Origin: Paraburkholderia heleia NBRC 101817
GTDB taxonomy: Bacteria; Pseudomonadota; Gammaproteobacteria; Burkholderiales; Burkholderiaceae
Assembly (NCBI RefSeq): GCF_000739775.1
Contig: NZ_BBJH01000002.1
Location: 212,313-276,312, forward strand
Length of the DNA: 64,000 bases
Direction of reading: 5' to 3'
Shown here: positions 18,437 through 27,482 of the stretch, piece by piece
Position numbering within the stretch: the stretch's first letter is position 1
Layout of the letters: every line of letters starts with the position of its first letter
Position numbers and translations under genes: made by a program
The notes under the pieces: model-generated
Told to the model about the DNA's origin: nothing
What the model saw: the letters and a program-made list of their open reading frames with translations, nothing else
Databases searched by the model: none

Positions 18437-19291
18437 TTGACCGACAATAGCGAAAACAACGCCTCCGGAAAGCCACTCACCGGAGCAGGTCGTTCGCGCC
18501 GCGATATTCTCAAGTTCGGAAGCATCGCCACGCTGGGCGCCGTGCTGGGTGGCGGGGCCCTGCCTGGCCACACCACGCCTGCACTTGCGCAGGCACCCAG
18601 CAAGGCAGAACTTGCTCCGGATGACCTGCTCAACATCCTGATTGTCAATTACGATGGCGGGACGCTCCTCGACTTCGCAGGCCCCAGCGAAATTTTCCAC
18701 CGGTTACCGAATACGAACGTTCGCTATGCGAGCCTCAATGGGGGCAACGTGACGCTCGAATTCGGGGTCGTGTATGGCAAGACTGAACGACTGGCCGATA
18801 TCGATAATACCGATCTGATTCTGGTGCCCGGCGGGTCCGATTTGACGGCGCCGATGCGGCCCGAGTATCAAGCGCAGATCCGGCGTCTGGCGGAGAGCGC
18901 CAAACATGTGACGTCGGTTTGCAACGGATCGCTGGTGCTCGCTGCGACGGGCATTCTCAAGGGGAAGCGAAGCGCCTGCCATTGGGCCTTCGTCAACAAG
19001 CTGTCCGAATATGGCGCGATTCCCGTGCCGGATCGATTCGTGGAAGACGACAACGGCCGCTTCATGAGCGGCGGCGGCGTGACGGCGGGCATCGATTTCG
19101 CACTTCGCGTCGCCGCGAAGCTGCGCGGCCAACAGGCCGCCGAATTCACGCAACTCGTGATCGAATACGATCCCGCTCCGCCGTTCCATTCCGGTCATCC
19201 CAGAGACGCACGGCCAGAAGTCATCGCGATGGTCGACAAGGAACTGCCTGGTGCATCCAGGGGGCTCGCACGAATCCCAGGCGTTCGCTGA
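18437..19291 (+). CDS. Tat-exported DJ-1/PfpI-family protein (isonitrile hydratase-like)
   Basis: 284 residues from a TTG start, chosen because AAGGAGA lies 7-8 bases before it; the open frame further upstream lacks a ribosome site. The twin-arginine leader is SRRDILKFGSIATLGAVLGG with a likely cleavage after ALA. The mature domain is the DJ-1/PfpI fold: ILIVNYDGGTLLDFAGPSEI, LILVPGGSD, and the nucleophile elbow SVCNGSLVLAATGIL carrying the conserved Cys. Members include isonitrile hydratase and GlxA-type domains. Export to the periplasm is uncommon for this fold. The neighbouring regulator at 19954 has the same fold, which hints at a shared ligand. Confidence 0.85.
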   Translation: MTDNSENNASGKPLTGAGRSRRDILKFGSIATLGAVLGGGALPGHTTPALAQAPSKAELAPDDLLNILIVNYDGGTLLDFAGPSEIFHRLPNTNVRYASLNGGNVTLEFGVVYGKTERLADIDNTDLILVPGGSDLTAPMRPEYQAQIRRLAESAKHVTSVCNGSLVLAATGILKGKRSACHWAFVNKLSEYGAIPVPDRFVEDDNGRFMSGGGVTAGIDFALRVAAKLRGQQAAEFTQLVIEYDPAPPFHSGHPRDARPEVIAMVDKELPGASRGLARIPGVR

Positions 19292-19415
19292 GATGCCCGC
19301 GGGCAATGTCTGTGAGCACTTTCACGGGTTTCGATGAAGCCGCCGCCGACATTGCTTGCCTCGCCTGCCCAATCTGGCACAGTTCCTTCAACTTAAACTG
19401 TTCGGAAATCCTTTA

Positions 19416-19898
19416 ATGCAACAGATTCGTCGTTCTGCTGGAGCCCTTGCAGCCTGCTTTTCCTTTTTCGCGTTTGCGGTGCCTGCAATGGCTGGCGGCC
19501 CGCGGCCTCAAACCGAAGCGGCCATCAAAGCCGAGAATGTGCGATGGGCGGATGCCTTTGCGCGAGGGGACTATGAGGCGATAGGCCGTCTGTATACCCA
19601 CGACGGCGCACTCCTGCCGCCCGGCGGCGACCGGGTGACGGGTGGCAGCGCGATTGCCGCGTACTTCACCAAGGGGTATGCCGGGGCAAAGCCCGACACC
19701 GTATCGTTCAGCAATTACGAGTTCTACGGTAACGATCGCATCGTGACGGAGGTCTCGGACGCGGATATCCGAGACCATGCTGGAAACTTCAAATACCGCG
19801 GCAAGCAGATCCTCCTCTTTATAAAGGAGGGCGGCGCGTGGAAATTACATCGCGACATCTGGAATGATTACGCTGCCCAGAAATCCGTTGCCCGTTGA
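19416..19898 (+). CDS. Secreted SnoaL-like (DUF4440) protein
   Basis: 160 residues with a Sec signal peptide (MQQIRRSAGALAACFSFF..., cleavage after AMA near residue 27). The mature part is a small NTF2-like alpha+beta cone: IKAENVRWADAFARGDYEAI, LYTHDGALLPPGG, GKQILLFIKEGGAWKLHRDIW. Such proteins (DUF4440/SgcJ type) are often annotated as ketosteroid isomerase-like, and most have no known reaction. The ribosome site is weak. It lies 124 bases after the PfpI-like gene and could share its transcript. Confidence 0.85.
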   Translation: MQQIRRSAGALAACFSFFAFAVPAMAGGPRPQTEAAIKAENVRWADAFARGDYEAIGRLYTHDGALLPPGGDRVTGGSAIAAYFTKGYAGAKPDTVSFSNYEFYGNDRIVTEVSDADIRDHAGNFKYRGKQILLFIKEGGAWKLHRDIWNDYAAQKSVAR

Positions 19899-19953
19899 GC
19901 GCCTGGTGATATAGGTAGTCACGTACCGCGAGCGCCAATACGCCGGCGCTCGA

Positions 19954-20901
19954 TCAGCGCACACTGTTCAATCGGCTTTCGCGCCGGATTGCCTGCGGAG
20001 GGTGGCCATGCAGTTTAATGAAGGCCCTCCGCATCCGTTCCGGATCAGTGAATCCCACGGCCAGAGCAATTTGTTCGATCGGCTCGCTACCGTCCTGCAG
20101 GCGCAGCCTCGCCGCTTCGACGCGCAAACGTTCGACCGCCTTGGCCGGTGTTTCGCCGGTTTCCCGGCGAAATGCGCGTCCGAACTGCCGCGGACTTAAT
20201 CTTGCGGCATCGGCGAGTCGTTCCACAGGTAGTGCTTCAGCCAGATGTTCTCTCGCGAAGTTCAAGGCGATGCGGATACGATCCGATTCCGGCTCCATTT
20301 GCGACATGGCGGAGAATTGGGACTGCCCGCCCGGCCGGCGATACGGAACAACCAGAAGCCGGGAAACAGCGCGCGCGACTTCCGCACCCATATCTCTTTC
20401 GATCAAGCCGAGCGCCAGGTCGATTCCGGAGGCGATGCCCGCCGACGTCCAGATGTGGCCGTCCACGATATAGATGCTATCGCCCTCGACGCGGGTGCGA
20501 GGGAAACGCGATTGCAACAGCGCGGCGTATCGCCAGTGCGTTGTTGCTTTCACGCCGTCCAGCAAGCCGGTTTCCGCAAGCAGAAACGCTCCTGTACACA
20601 CGCTCGCCACCCGCGACGCGCGCTCGCCCAATTTCCTGGCGGCGGCGATGTTCTCCGGTGTCTGCATCGGGCCGATATCACCGCCCACGAAAACGACGGT
20701 GTCAAACATGCGCCTTCCGACCGGCGTGGTCTCGATCGCAAGGCCCGTATTGCCACGAACCGGGCCTCCGGACTGCGAGATGACATGAAGATCGTAGGGA
20801 GTATGGCCAGCGGCTGTGGCCACCTGATTAAAAGCCGAGAGTGGCCCACCAAGATCGAGAGCGTCGTGGCCACTGCAAACAAAGAACCCAATTCGATGCA
20901 T
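19954..20901 (-). CDS. GlxA-type transcriptional regulator (DJ-1/PfpI domain plus AraC HTH)
   Basis: 315 residues. Residues 1-180 form a DJ-1/PfpI-like domain (RIGFFVCSGHDALDLGGPLS, FVGGDIGPM, SVCTGAFLLAETGLLDG, AGIASGIDLALGLIE). Residues about 215-310 are an AraC DNA-binding domain (LPVERLADAARLSPRQFGRAF and IEQIALAVGFTDPERMRRAF). This is the standard GlxA/FtrA layout, where the DJ-1 domain senses a small molecule. It converges on the SnoaL/PfpI-like pair and is their most likely regulator, inferred from position and the shared fold. Confidence 0.9.
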   Translation of the reverse strand: MHRIGFFVCSGHDALDLGGPLSAFNQVATAAGHTPYDLHVISQSGGPVRGNTGLAIETTPVGRRMFDTVVFVGGDIGPMQTPENIAAARKLGERASRVASVCTGAFLLAETGLLDGVKATTHWRYAALLQSRFPRTRVEGDSIYIVDGHIWTSAGIASGIDLALGLIERDMGAEVARAVSRLLVVPYRRPGGQSQFSAMSQMEPESDRIRIALNFAREHLAEALPVERLADAARLSPRQFGRAFRRETGETPAKAVERLRVEAARLRLQDGSEPIEQIALAVGFTDPERMRRAFIKLHGHPPQAIRRESRLNSVR

Positions 20902-21153
20902 GACGGAGTCGTTAGCCGAATTCCCCAGAGAAGGCGTATTTTACGGAAATCCCTCGAATTGTGCCATTCCGGAAATAGCAGCAAATCGTCATTTGCCCCT
21001 TGTCCATCAGCTGGACAGCCGACGGTAGCAACGGCACAGAGAGATCATCGGCATCGAAGAGAGGGAATCGCGGACGGTACACAGACGCTCTCCTGACATG
21101 TCAGTTCTCCTCGAGCCCATTGAAACCACGGGCTCGAGCGTCGAAGCCTTTCG
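20902..21153. other. Intergenic region, 252 bases
   Basis: Lies upstream of the GlxA-type regulator and downstream of the DUF1330 gene, both on the minus strand. No gene or clear repeat was seen. It should hold the regulator's promoter. Confidence 0.35.
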
Positions 21154-21441
21154 TCATATGCCTTCGACAAGGACGGCGCGATAACGCGCGCCCTTGAACC
21201 GGTGCTGGGCGACCTCCTGGTACGCCGGGCTGTCGTACCACGCGCGCGCCGCCGCAGTCGACGGGAATTCCACGATCACGACGCCCTCTGGTGGTTCGCC
21301 CTCAAGAACCTGTTGGGGGCCGTACGCAGCGAGGATCTTGACGGGATGGTCTTTGAAGGTCTGACCCACCTTGCTTTGGTAGATATCTAGCTCGCCCTGA
21401 TCCTGCGTGCTTTCCTTGGTGAAGACGATGTAAGTCGCCAT
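21154..21441 (-). CDS. DUF1330 family protein
   Basis: 95 residues, MATYIVFTKESTQDQGELDI to YRAVLVEGI. The family signature is clear: a ferredoxin-like barrel with ILAAYGPQQVLEGEPPEGVV, VIVEFPSTAAARAWYDSPAYQEV and a C-terminal R-x-RAVLVEG. DUF1330 proteins are small dimeric cytoplasmic proteins of the dimeric alpha/beta-barrel group with no settled function. The ATG at 21441 follows AGGAG. The frame is open further upstream but with no family resemblance. Confidence 0.9.
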   Translation of the reverse strand: MATYIVFTKESTQDQGELDIYQSKVGQTFKDHPVKILAAYGPQQVLEGEPPEGVVIVEFPSTAAARAWYDSPAYQEVAQHRFKGARYRAVLVEGI

Positions 21442-21979
21442 GGAGTAGGCTCCTGCTGTGGTGTGACGGTAAAACGATGATGCCATGAAACTGCACCGGG
21501 CCTCGATTCGCAGCACCGGTGCAGATGTCGACCAGTCGCCTCGGCGAGAGAACAACGCGATCCGGGCAAACAGATGTTTGCGAGGCGGCTGGATCGCAGA
21601 TCCCTGGCCGATCCCCGTCCTCGCGTTGCCGGGCGCACCTCGACCCTCTCCGGATCTTCCACCCGGCGTCGCCTCTGCGGCTCCTTTGAGGTGTTGAACG
21701 GTCGTCCACACATCCGGATCGACCAACAAATCGTTGCCCGTAATCCTGGAAGCTCGACGTCCCTGACCTGTTGGACCAAGGTCTCATTGACCGGCCTGAA
21801 GTTCAGGCGTCTGATCGTGTAGGGAAGTTCACTGTCCGAAGCCTGATCTGCGCCAGCGAGAACTTCCCATATCTGGAGGAAGCGACTGTGGCGCACGGCG
21901 CGCCCAGGCGCGGATCCGGTCGGGAAGCTTCCTTTCACGCCACCCGACAAACCGCCAATACCTTGGTCTCCACTGCAAT
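21442..21979. other. Region of decayed reading frames
   Basis: 538 bases without an intact gene. Two minus-strand frames carry protein-like pieces that look like one broken gene: NFRPVNETLVQQVRDVELPG in one frame and NDLLVDPDVWTTVQHLKGAA in another, adjoining near 21745. This suggests a frameshifted remnant of a short gene upstream of DUF1330. I cannot name the family. Confidence 0.35.
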
Positions 21980-22003
21980 ATGAATCGTAGGGAGATGGCA
22001 GAC

Positions 22004-22450
22004 ATGGACTGGAACCGCTGGTACAGCTTAAAGAGCTACCTAAGGTCTTCGCTTTGGACTGTGCCGCTCATCGCAGTCGCGCTCTATGCCGTGGTGAAGC
22101 CCGTGGCGGAAGTGGTCGGCAGGTGGATGATCACGCAGGGGACCCTTGATCCAAAAAACGGCTTGCTTGGGCTGTCCATGACCGGGGCGCGATCGTTGGT
22201 CGGTGACATCGTTTCCGCAGACATGGCGTTTCTGGTATTTACGTTCGGTTCGCTGCTCGTCGCAATCCAGGTGGCCGGCGGGCAGTACACTCCGCGGATC
22301 ATCGCAACGACATCGTTGCGCGATAACATCATCCGTAGCATCTCGGGACTGTTCGTTTTCACGCTGTGGCGCGTGACGCCAACTTGCTTCAGCTCGCTAT
22401 CGATCGTGCTACGCAGGCGATTGCCAATCTCCATGGCGAAGGCCCGGTGA
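22004..22450 (+). pseudogene. Truncated DUF2254 membrane protein
   Basis: The first about 120 residues match the N-terminus of DUF2254 predicted membrane proteins: YSLKSYLRSSLWTVPLIAV, then MTGARSLVGDIVSADMAFLV and AIQVAGGQYTPRIIATTSL. Two membrane segments are visible. The family normally has about 420-450 residues and four membrane segments. Here the reading changes to an unrelated basic tail after GLFVFTLWR and stops. AGGGAG precedes the ATG at 22004. Sequence after the break, in another frame (DANLLQLAIDRATQAIANLH), may belong to a further deleted part. Treated as a dead gene. Confidence 0.7.
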
Positions 22451-22616
22451 CCGGCAAGATCAAGGCGCATGTGATCGTGGCGTCAAGATAGTGGGGGCTC
22501 GGCGCAGGCCTGTTGCAAGCCCCGATCGCCTCGCGCGACCCCAAACGCCTGGCTTGCGGTTGTTTCTCGCCTTTCTGGTTCCGCACCTTAAAGTAAGGAG
22601 CATTGGTGGTGCCACC

Positions 22617-22703
22617 ATGACAGCAGCAACGATCACTTCAAAGGGCCAGGTCGCGATCCCCGTGGACGTGGGCAATGCGAGTACACGGCGACTTTCGACG
22701 TGA
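22617..22703 (+). pseudogene. AbrB/MazE-type antitoxin N-terminal fragment
   Basis: 28 codons starting MTAATITSKGQVAIPVDV, the conserved swapped-hairpin start of AbrB/MazE/SpoVT DNA-binding proteins (TITSKGQVTIPxxVR). The sequence then diverges and stops, where a full antitoxin would have about 75-85 residues. The next bases in another frame end a different coding sequence (YTATFDVTASKVAGMQLIN, stop). The junction therefore looks like a deletion joining two genes. No toxin gene lies near. Confidence 0.65.
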
Positions 22704-22881
22704 CGGCTTCGAAGGTTGCCGGGATGCAGTTGATCAACTAATGACGGCGCGAGCCGATAACAGGAAAGCCGACAGCGGTTTATTCGTGTGCTCTCGCCAC
22801 AGGAAGCAACGCGGCGCGAACAGGGATCAGGTGAGGTTCAAACGGCATCTTCGAAGTTTTATATGTAAATAGAAACGTTGT

Positions 22882-22920
22882 GATAAGAATACTTATCGTA
22901 ATGCGATCATGGTCGCATTA
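22882..22920 (-). terminator. Hairpins downstream of the response regulator gene
   Basis: Two adjacent inverted repeats lie 36-75 bases past the response regulator stop. One has arms GATAAG (22882-22887) and CTTATC (22892-22897) with a 4-base loop. The other has arms TAATGCGA (22899-22906) and TCGCATTA (22913-22920) with a 6-base loop. No T-run follows on the minus strand, so this is a possible terminator or mRNA 3' end only. Confidence 0.45.
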
Positions 22921-22955
22921 ACCATCGTTGCAGGAAGGAGACGGTTCAACAGGAC

Positions 22956-23972
22956 TCAGGCCCGGTCCAGGGTTTTAATCGCCAGCGCGGCGGCGGCGGC
23001 GCGCGTTTCGACGTGCAGCTTGCGGAACAGATGTTCGAGGTGCTTGTTAACCGTGCGTGGCGCCATACCCAGAATGTCGCCGATGTCGCGGTTCGTTTTC
23101 CCGCGCGAAACCCAGAGCAGCACTTCGGCCTCGCGCGCCGTCAGGCCGAGGCGCGCACCGAGCGCATTTCGATGGACTGTATCGTCGATTTCCTTGAGGA
23201 TAACGATCCATTCACCCGGCTCAGGCGCGGGCGTCGCACTCGCCGAGCGACGAACCTGTCCCGCCGCGAACTCGTGGACGTCGTCGGGTGGGCATCCGCG
23301 CGCGAGCCACTCCTCGAACCAGGCGTGCAGCACCGGCGGCAAGGTGAGGCGCGCGCTGGTTTGCTTCGCCGGACTCGCGTGATCGGCATCGACCCTGGAG
23401 TAGGCCGCGATCTGGCGCGCGGCCTGCGGACTTTGCCAGCGGATCGCGCCATCGGCACCCACGATCAAAGCCGCGCGTGTATCGAGCGACAGCGCGGCGT
23501 GCGCATAGAGTTGCGCGCGCGAGCGCCGCACATGCGCATCAATACGCGCGCTCACTTCCTCTGGCCGTACGGGTTTCGTCACATAGTCGATGCCGCCCAC
23601 GCGAAAGCCGCGCACCACGTGCTCGCTTTCCGTCAACGCGGTCATGAAGATCACGGGAAGATGCTCGTGGCGCACGTCCTGTTTCATGCGGCTACAGGTT
23701 TCAAAACCGTCCATGCCCGGCATCATCGCGTCGAGCAGCACGACGTCGGGTGTCACGCGCGCGAGGCACTTGAGCGCGTCCTCGCCGGAGAGCGCGACCA
23801 GCACGGCGTAACCGTGCGCCTGGAGCGTGTCGGAGAGAAATGCGAGGTTGTCCGGTGTATCGTCGACTATCAATACGACAGGCCGCTCGTCAAGCCAGCC
23901 GGGCGTCGCGTTGGCGTCGCCCATGGCCTGTGCGTCACGTACCGGCGGAGCGTGGCAGTCGGTCGAGTTCAT
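22956..23972 (-). CDS. LuxR-family two-component response regulator
   Basis: 338 residues. The N-terminal receiver domain (about 30-150) has the acidic pair VDD (36-38), phospho-acceptor D81 (VLLDAMMPGMDG) and K at YVTKPV. The middle (about 155-265) is a PAS-like or linker region beginning LYAHAALSLDTRAALIVGADGAI. The C-terminal LuxR helix-turn-helix (about 273-335) reads LGLTAREAEVLLWVSRGKTN and LGMAPRTVNKHLEHLFRKL. The gene overlaps the end of the hybrid kinase gene by 38 bases, so the two form a two-component pair. It probably activates the divergent urt-fmd-ami operon. Confidence 0.92.
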   Translation of the reverse strand: MNSTDCHAPPVRDAQAMGDANATPGWLDERPVVLIVDDTPDNLAFLSDTLQAHGYAVLVALSGEDALKCLARVTPDVVLLDAMMPGMDGFETCSRMKQDVRHEHLPVIFMTALTESEHVVRGFRVGGIDYVTKPVRPEEVSARIDAHVRRSRAQLYAHAALSLDTRAALIVGADGAIRWQSPQAARQIAAYSRVDADHASPAKQTSARLTLPPVLHAWFEEWLARGCPPDDVHEFAAGQVRRSASATPAPEPGEWIVILKEIDDTVHRNALGARLGLTAREAEVLLWVSRGKTNRDIGDILGMAPRTVNKHLEHLFRKLHVETRAAAAALAIKTLDRA

Positions 23973-26900
23973 GCTCGAGTTCCCTTAGCTGAAAGCGTTC
24001 CGCCAATGCGCGCAGCACCTCGATGTGCTCCCGTAGCGCGGGCCATGTTGCGCGGGCCGTATCGAGCTGCTCGATGACGCCTTGCACGTAGCCGACTTCG
24101 AGGTGCGCCCGCAGGCGCTCGAGCACCGCGGGCGGCCATACGGCGTCCGGCGGGGCCGCGCCGGCTTCCGCGCGCGCGGGCAATGACGTACCTGATGCAA
24201 TCCAGTCGAACGCGAGCAGTTGCGCGAGTTTGTCGAGCAGCACGTTCACCTGGAGCGGTTTCACGAGATAACCGGCGCAACCGGTCGCGCTCGCGCGTTC
24301 GCGGTCGTCGGCGAACGCGTTGGCCGAAAGCAGCACGACGGGCGCGTTCGACAACTGGTTTTCGCGGATCAGGCGGCTGGTTTCGTAGCCGTCCATGAGC
24401 GGCATGGAAATGTCCATGATGATCGCGTCGGCGCCGTGCGTGGCGAGCCAGCGCAGCGCCTCGGGGCCGCTCGCCGCCTCGGCGACGTCAAAGCCGAGCG
24501 GCGTCAGCAATTGCACGACGATGCCGCGCTGATCCGCGAGATCGTCGACAACGAGAATCGCGCGACGCTGGCCGGTATAGCCGCGTATGGCCGCGAGTTC
24601 TGTGCGCGCGTCGGCGGCGCTGTCGACGGCGGGCGCAAAGAGCCGCACCACGAAGCGCGTGCCGCGGCCCACCTCGCTTTCGACTTCGAGACTGCCGCCG
24701 AGCGCCTGCGTAAGCAGCCGGCAGATCGTCAGGCCAAGACCCGCGCCGTGATCATGCGCGTGCGCGGCGTCGCCCCGCTCGAACGGCAGGAACAGGCGTT
24801 CCATCTCGGGCGCGGGAATGCCGGGGCCGGTGTCGATCACTTCGAACTTGAGCGTGTCGAGCGCGTGACTCACGCGCAGCGTCACGGTGCCGGCGGAGGT
24901 GAAGCGGATGGCGTTGCCAATCAGGTTAGTGAGAATCTGGCCCATGCACTTTTGATCGGAGCGCACCGTAGCGGGCAGGCGGCCGACGGTTTGCACGTCG
25001 AAGGCCAGCGCCTTTTCGAGTGCCTGAGGGCGCAGCATCGACGTCACGTGCGCGACGAAATCGGCGAGCGGCACACGCGCGATGTTCAGTTGCAGCTTGC
25101 CCGCTTCGATACGCGCGACGTCGAGCAGCCCGTCGACAAGCGCGAGCAGATGCTCGCCGCTGCGGTGGATCGTGCGCACTGCGTTGTAGCGTGTCGCCGA
25201 AAGCTCGTCTTTTGCCTGCAGCAACAATTGCGCGTAGCCGAGAATGCTGTTGAGCGGCGTGCGCAATTCGTGGCTCAAGCCGGAAACGTACCGGCTCTTC
25301 GCTTGATTCGCCGATTCGGCGGCGGCCGTCGCGCGTTTGAGCGCGGCGTCGGTTTTCTGGTGCGCGTCGATTTCGAGCATCAGCAGCTCGTTTTGCCGCT
25401 GCGATTCTTCCTGGGTGACACGCCGGCTTTCGCGCTCTAGCACGAACCACCAGGCCGCGATGCAGCCCACCAGGGAGAGCGAGAAGAATATCTTGAGAAA
25501 GCTGCCCGCAATGGCGCCGTCGAACGATGCGCCGTCTGCGGCGATTGACGTCACGCTCTGCGACCAGATCAGGTACAGCACGCTCGCGAGCACTGCCAGC
25601 ATCGCGACGACGAGGCTCGCGTAATGCGTGAGACGCAGCGCGGCCGGGCCGAGCCGGAGGCCCGGAAACACGCGGTGCAGTGCCCGGTCGGCTTGCGAGG
25701 CGAAGCGCGCATGCGGCTTGCAGCGGTCGTGGCAGCGCGAGTCGAGCGAGCAGCACAGCGAGCAGATGGTGCCCCCGTAAGCGGGGCAGTACGCGGTGTC
25801 GTCGGGTTCGAAGGCATTCTCGCAGATCGCGCAGCGCAGCGAAACGGCGTCGCCCGTGGGCTGCGCGTCCCGCGCGATGTAGTAGCGCCCGCGCGTGGCG
25901 ATCGCAATCACCGGCGCACAGACGAACGCCACGCCGAACGCGATGAACGACGACATCGCCTGCGCGAGCACGCCGAGCATGCCGCTCTGCGCGAGCATTG
26001 CGACCGCCGCCGCAATCAGCATTGCGCCCACGCCCACAGGGTTCACGTCGTACAGATGCGCGCGCTTGAACTCGATATAGCGCGGGCTGTAGCCGAGCGG
26101 CTTGTTGATGACGAGATCGGCGAACAGTGCGCCCACCCACGCGATCGCAATGTTCGCGTAGAGCGACAGCACCTTGGCGATCGCATCGAATACACCCATT
26201 TCAACGAGCAGCAAGGCAATCATCACGTTGAACACGAGCCAGACCACGCGGCCCGGATGACTGTGCGTGAGCCGTGCAAAGAAGTTCGACCACGCGAGCG
26301 AGCCCGCATAGGCGTTCGTCACGTTGATCTTCAACTGCGAGACGATCACGAAGAGCGTCATCACGGGCAGCGCCCAGCTCGCAAGTCCGAGCGGATCGAG
26401 CAGCAGATGATAGGCGACGAGATACATCTGCGTGGGCTGCGCAGCATGAGAGGCATCGACCTCGTGCTGGATCGCGACGAAGGCGAGAAACGCGCCGCCG
26501 AGCATCTTGAGTGCGCCGGGCACGATCCAGCCAGGTCCCGCCGAAAGCAGCGCGAGCCACCAGCGCGTGCGGTTGCGCGCCGTGAGCGGCGGCAAGAAGC
26601 GCAAGTAGTCCACCTGTTCGCCGACCTGCACGATCAGCGCGAACACGACGGTCGAGGCCTGCCCGAACGCGATCACGCTGAAAGCGCGCCCTTGCGGCGC
26701 GAAGCCCGCGAACGTCGTCCATTCGCGGACGAGGCCCGGATGACGCCACAGCACCGCCGCGTAGGGCAGCGCGAACAGCACGAGCCAGAGCGGCTGCGTC
26801 CAGCTTTGCAGGCGGTTGATCAGCGTAATGCCGAACATCACGACAGGAATCACGACGAGCGAACTCAGCACATACGCGATACCGAGCGAGATGTGGAAAT

Positions 26901-27357
26901 AGAGTTGCAGCGCGAGCGACATGATGGCCGCTTCGAGCGCGAAAAAAATAAACGTGAAGACGGCGTAGAGCAGCGAGGTGAGTGTCGAGCCGATATAGCC
27001 GAAGCCCGCACCGCGCGTGAGCAGGTCCATATCGACACCATAGCGCGCCGCGTAATAGCTGATCGGCAGGCTCGTGAGCCAGATGAGTACCGAAACGGCG
27101 GCGATCGCCCAGATCGCGTTCGTAAAGCCGTAGTTAATGACGAGGCTGCCTCCTATCGCTTCGAGCACGAGAAACGATACGGCGCCTATCGCCGTATTGG
27201 CCACGCGCAGCTCCGACCAGCGGCGAAACGAGCGCGGCGTGAAGCGCAGCGCGTAGTCCTCGAGGGTCTCGTCGCCGACCCAGGCGTTGTAGTCGCGGCG
27301 CACCTTGACGATGCGTTGCGTGCTCGGCGCGCCCACGGAAGGGTGACTCTGGGACAT
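23935..27357 (-). CDS. Hybrid sensor histidine kinase with an N-terminal NCS1 transporter domain
   Basis: 1140 residues from the ATG at 27357. Residues about 20-490 are a nucleobase:cation symporter-1 (NCS1) domain with about twelve membrane segments, opening with the family-typical RRWSELRVANTAIGAVSFLV. Residues 509-546 hold a Cys-rich zinc-ribbon-like motif (CAICENAF, CSLCC, CHDRC). Two more membrane segments follow (about 580-640). The kinase has the phosphorylated His696 (SHELRTPLN), the N box NLIGNAIRF, DTGPGI and GAGLGL. A receiver domain follows (VVDD 937-940, D982), then a helical C-terminus. It probably senses an amide, urea or nucleobase through the transporter domain and signals to the LuxR regulator. 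Confidence 0.93.
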   Translation of the reverse strand: MSQSHPSVGAPSTQRIVKVRRDYNAWVGDETLEDYALRFTPRSFRRWSELRVANTAIGAVSFLVLEAIGGSLVINYGFTNAIWAIAAVSVLIWLTSLPISYYAARYGVDMDLLTRGAGFGYIGSTLTSLLYAVFTFIFFALEAAIMSLALQLYFHISLGIAYVLSSLVVIPVVMFGITLINRLQSWTQPLWLVLFALPYAAVLWRHPGLVREWTTFAGFAPQGRAFSVIAFGQASTVVFALIVQVGEQVDYLRFLPPLTARNRTRWWLALLSAGPGWIVPGALKMLGGAFLAFVAIQHEVDASHAAQPTQMYLVAYHLLLDPLGLASWALPVMTLFVIVSQLKINVTNAYAGSLAWSNFFARLTHSHPGRVVWLVFNVMIALLLVEMGVFDAIAKVLSLYANIAIAWVGALFADLVINKPLGYSPRYIEFKRAHLYDVNPVGVGAMLIAAAVAMLAQSGMLGVLAQAMSSFIAFGVAFVCAPVIAIATRGRYYIARDAQPTGDAVSLRCAICENAFEPDDTAYCPAYGGTICSLCCSLDSRCHDRCKPHARFASQADRALHRVFPGLRLGPAALRLTHYASLVVAMLAVLASVLYLIWSQSVTSIAADGASFDGAIAGSFLKIFFSLSLVGCIAAWWFVLERESRRVTQEESQRQNELLMLEIDAHQKTDAALKRATAAAESANQAKSRYVSGLSHELRTPLNSILGYAQLLLQAKDELSATRYNAVRTIHRSGEHLLALVDGLLDVARIEAGKLQLNIARVPLADFVAHVTSMLRPQALEKALAFDVQTVGRLPATVRSDQKCMGQILTNLIGNAIRFTSAGTVTLRVSHALDTLKFEVIDTGPGIPAPEMERLFLPFERGDAAHAHDHGAGLGLTICRLLTQALGGSLEVESEVGRGTRFVVRLFAPAVDSAADARTELAAIRGYTGQRRAILVVDDLADQRGIVVQLLTPLGFDVAEAASGPEALRWLATHGADAIIMDISMPLMDGYETSRLIRENQLSNAPVVLLSANAFADDRERASATGCAGYLVKPLQVNVLLDKLAQLLAFDWIASGTSLPARAEAGAAPPDAVWPPAVLERLRAHLEVGYVQGVIEQLDTARATWPALREHIEVLRALAERFQLRELEHELDRLPRSAGT

Positions 27358-27458
27358 GAAGATGATCCGGATTGGTGCGAAAGCGGCGCGAACGGTGCAA
27401 ACGGCAGGGCGGCGCGGGATCGAAGTCCAATGCAAGTTACATTCCAGTGCGAATGCGG

Positions 27459-27482
27459 GGAATACGTCAATCGACGTATTCC
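27459..27482. promoter_or_regulatory. 24-bp palindrome between the kinase gene and the urt operon
   Basis: Perfect arms GGAATACGTC (27459-27468) and GACGTATTCC (27473-27482) with spacer AATC, centred about 95 bases before the urtA start and 113 bases before the kinase start. A likely operator for the LuxR response regulator encoded at 22956; the palindrome is seen, the function inferred. Confidence 0.65.
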
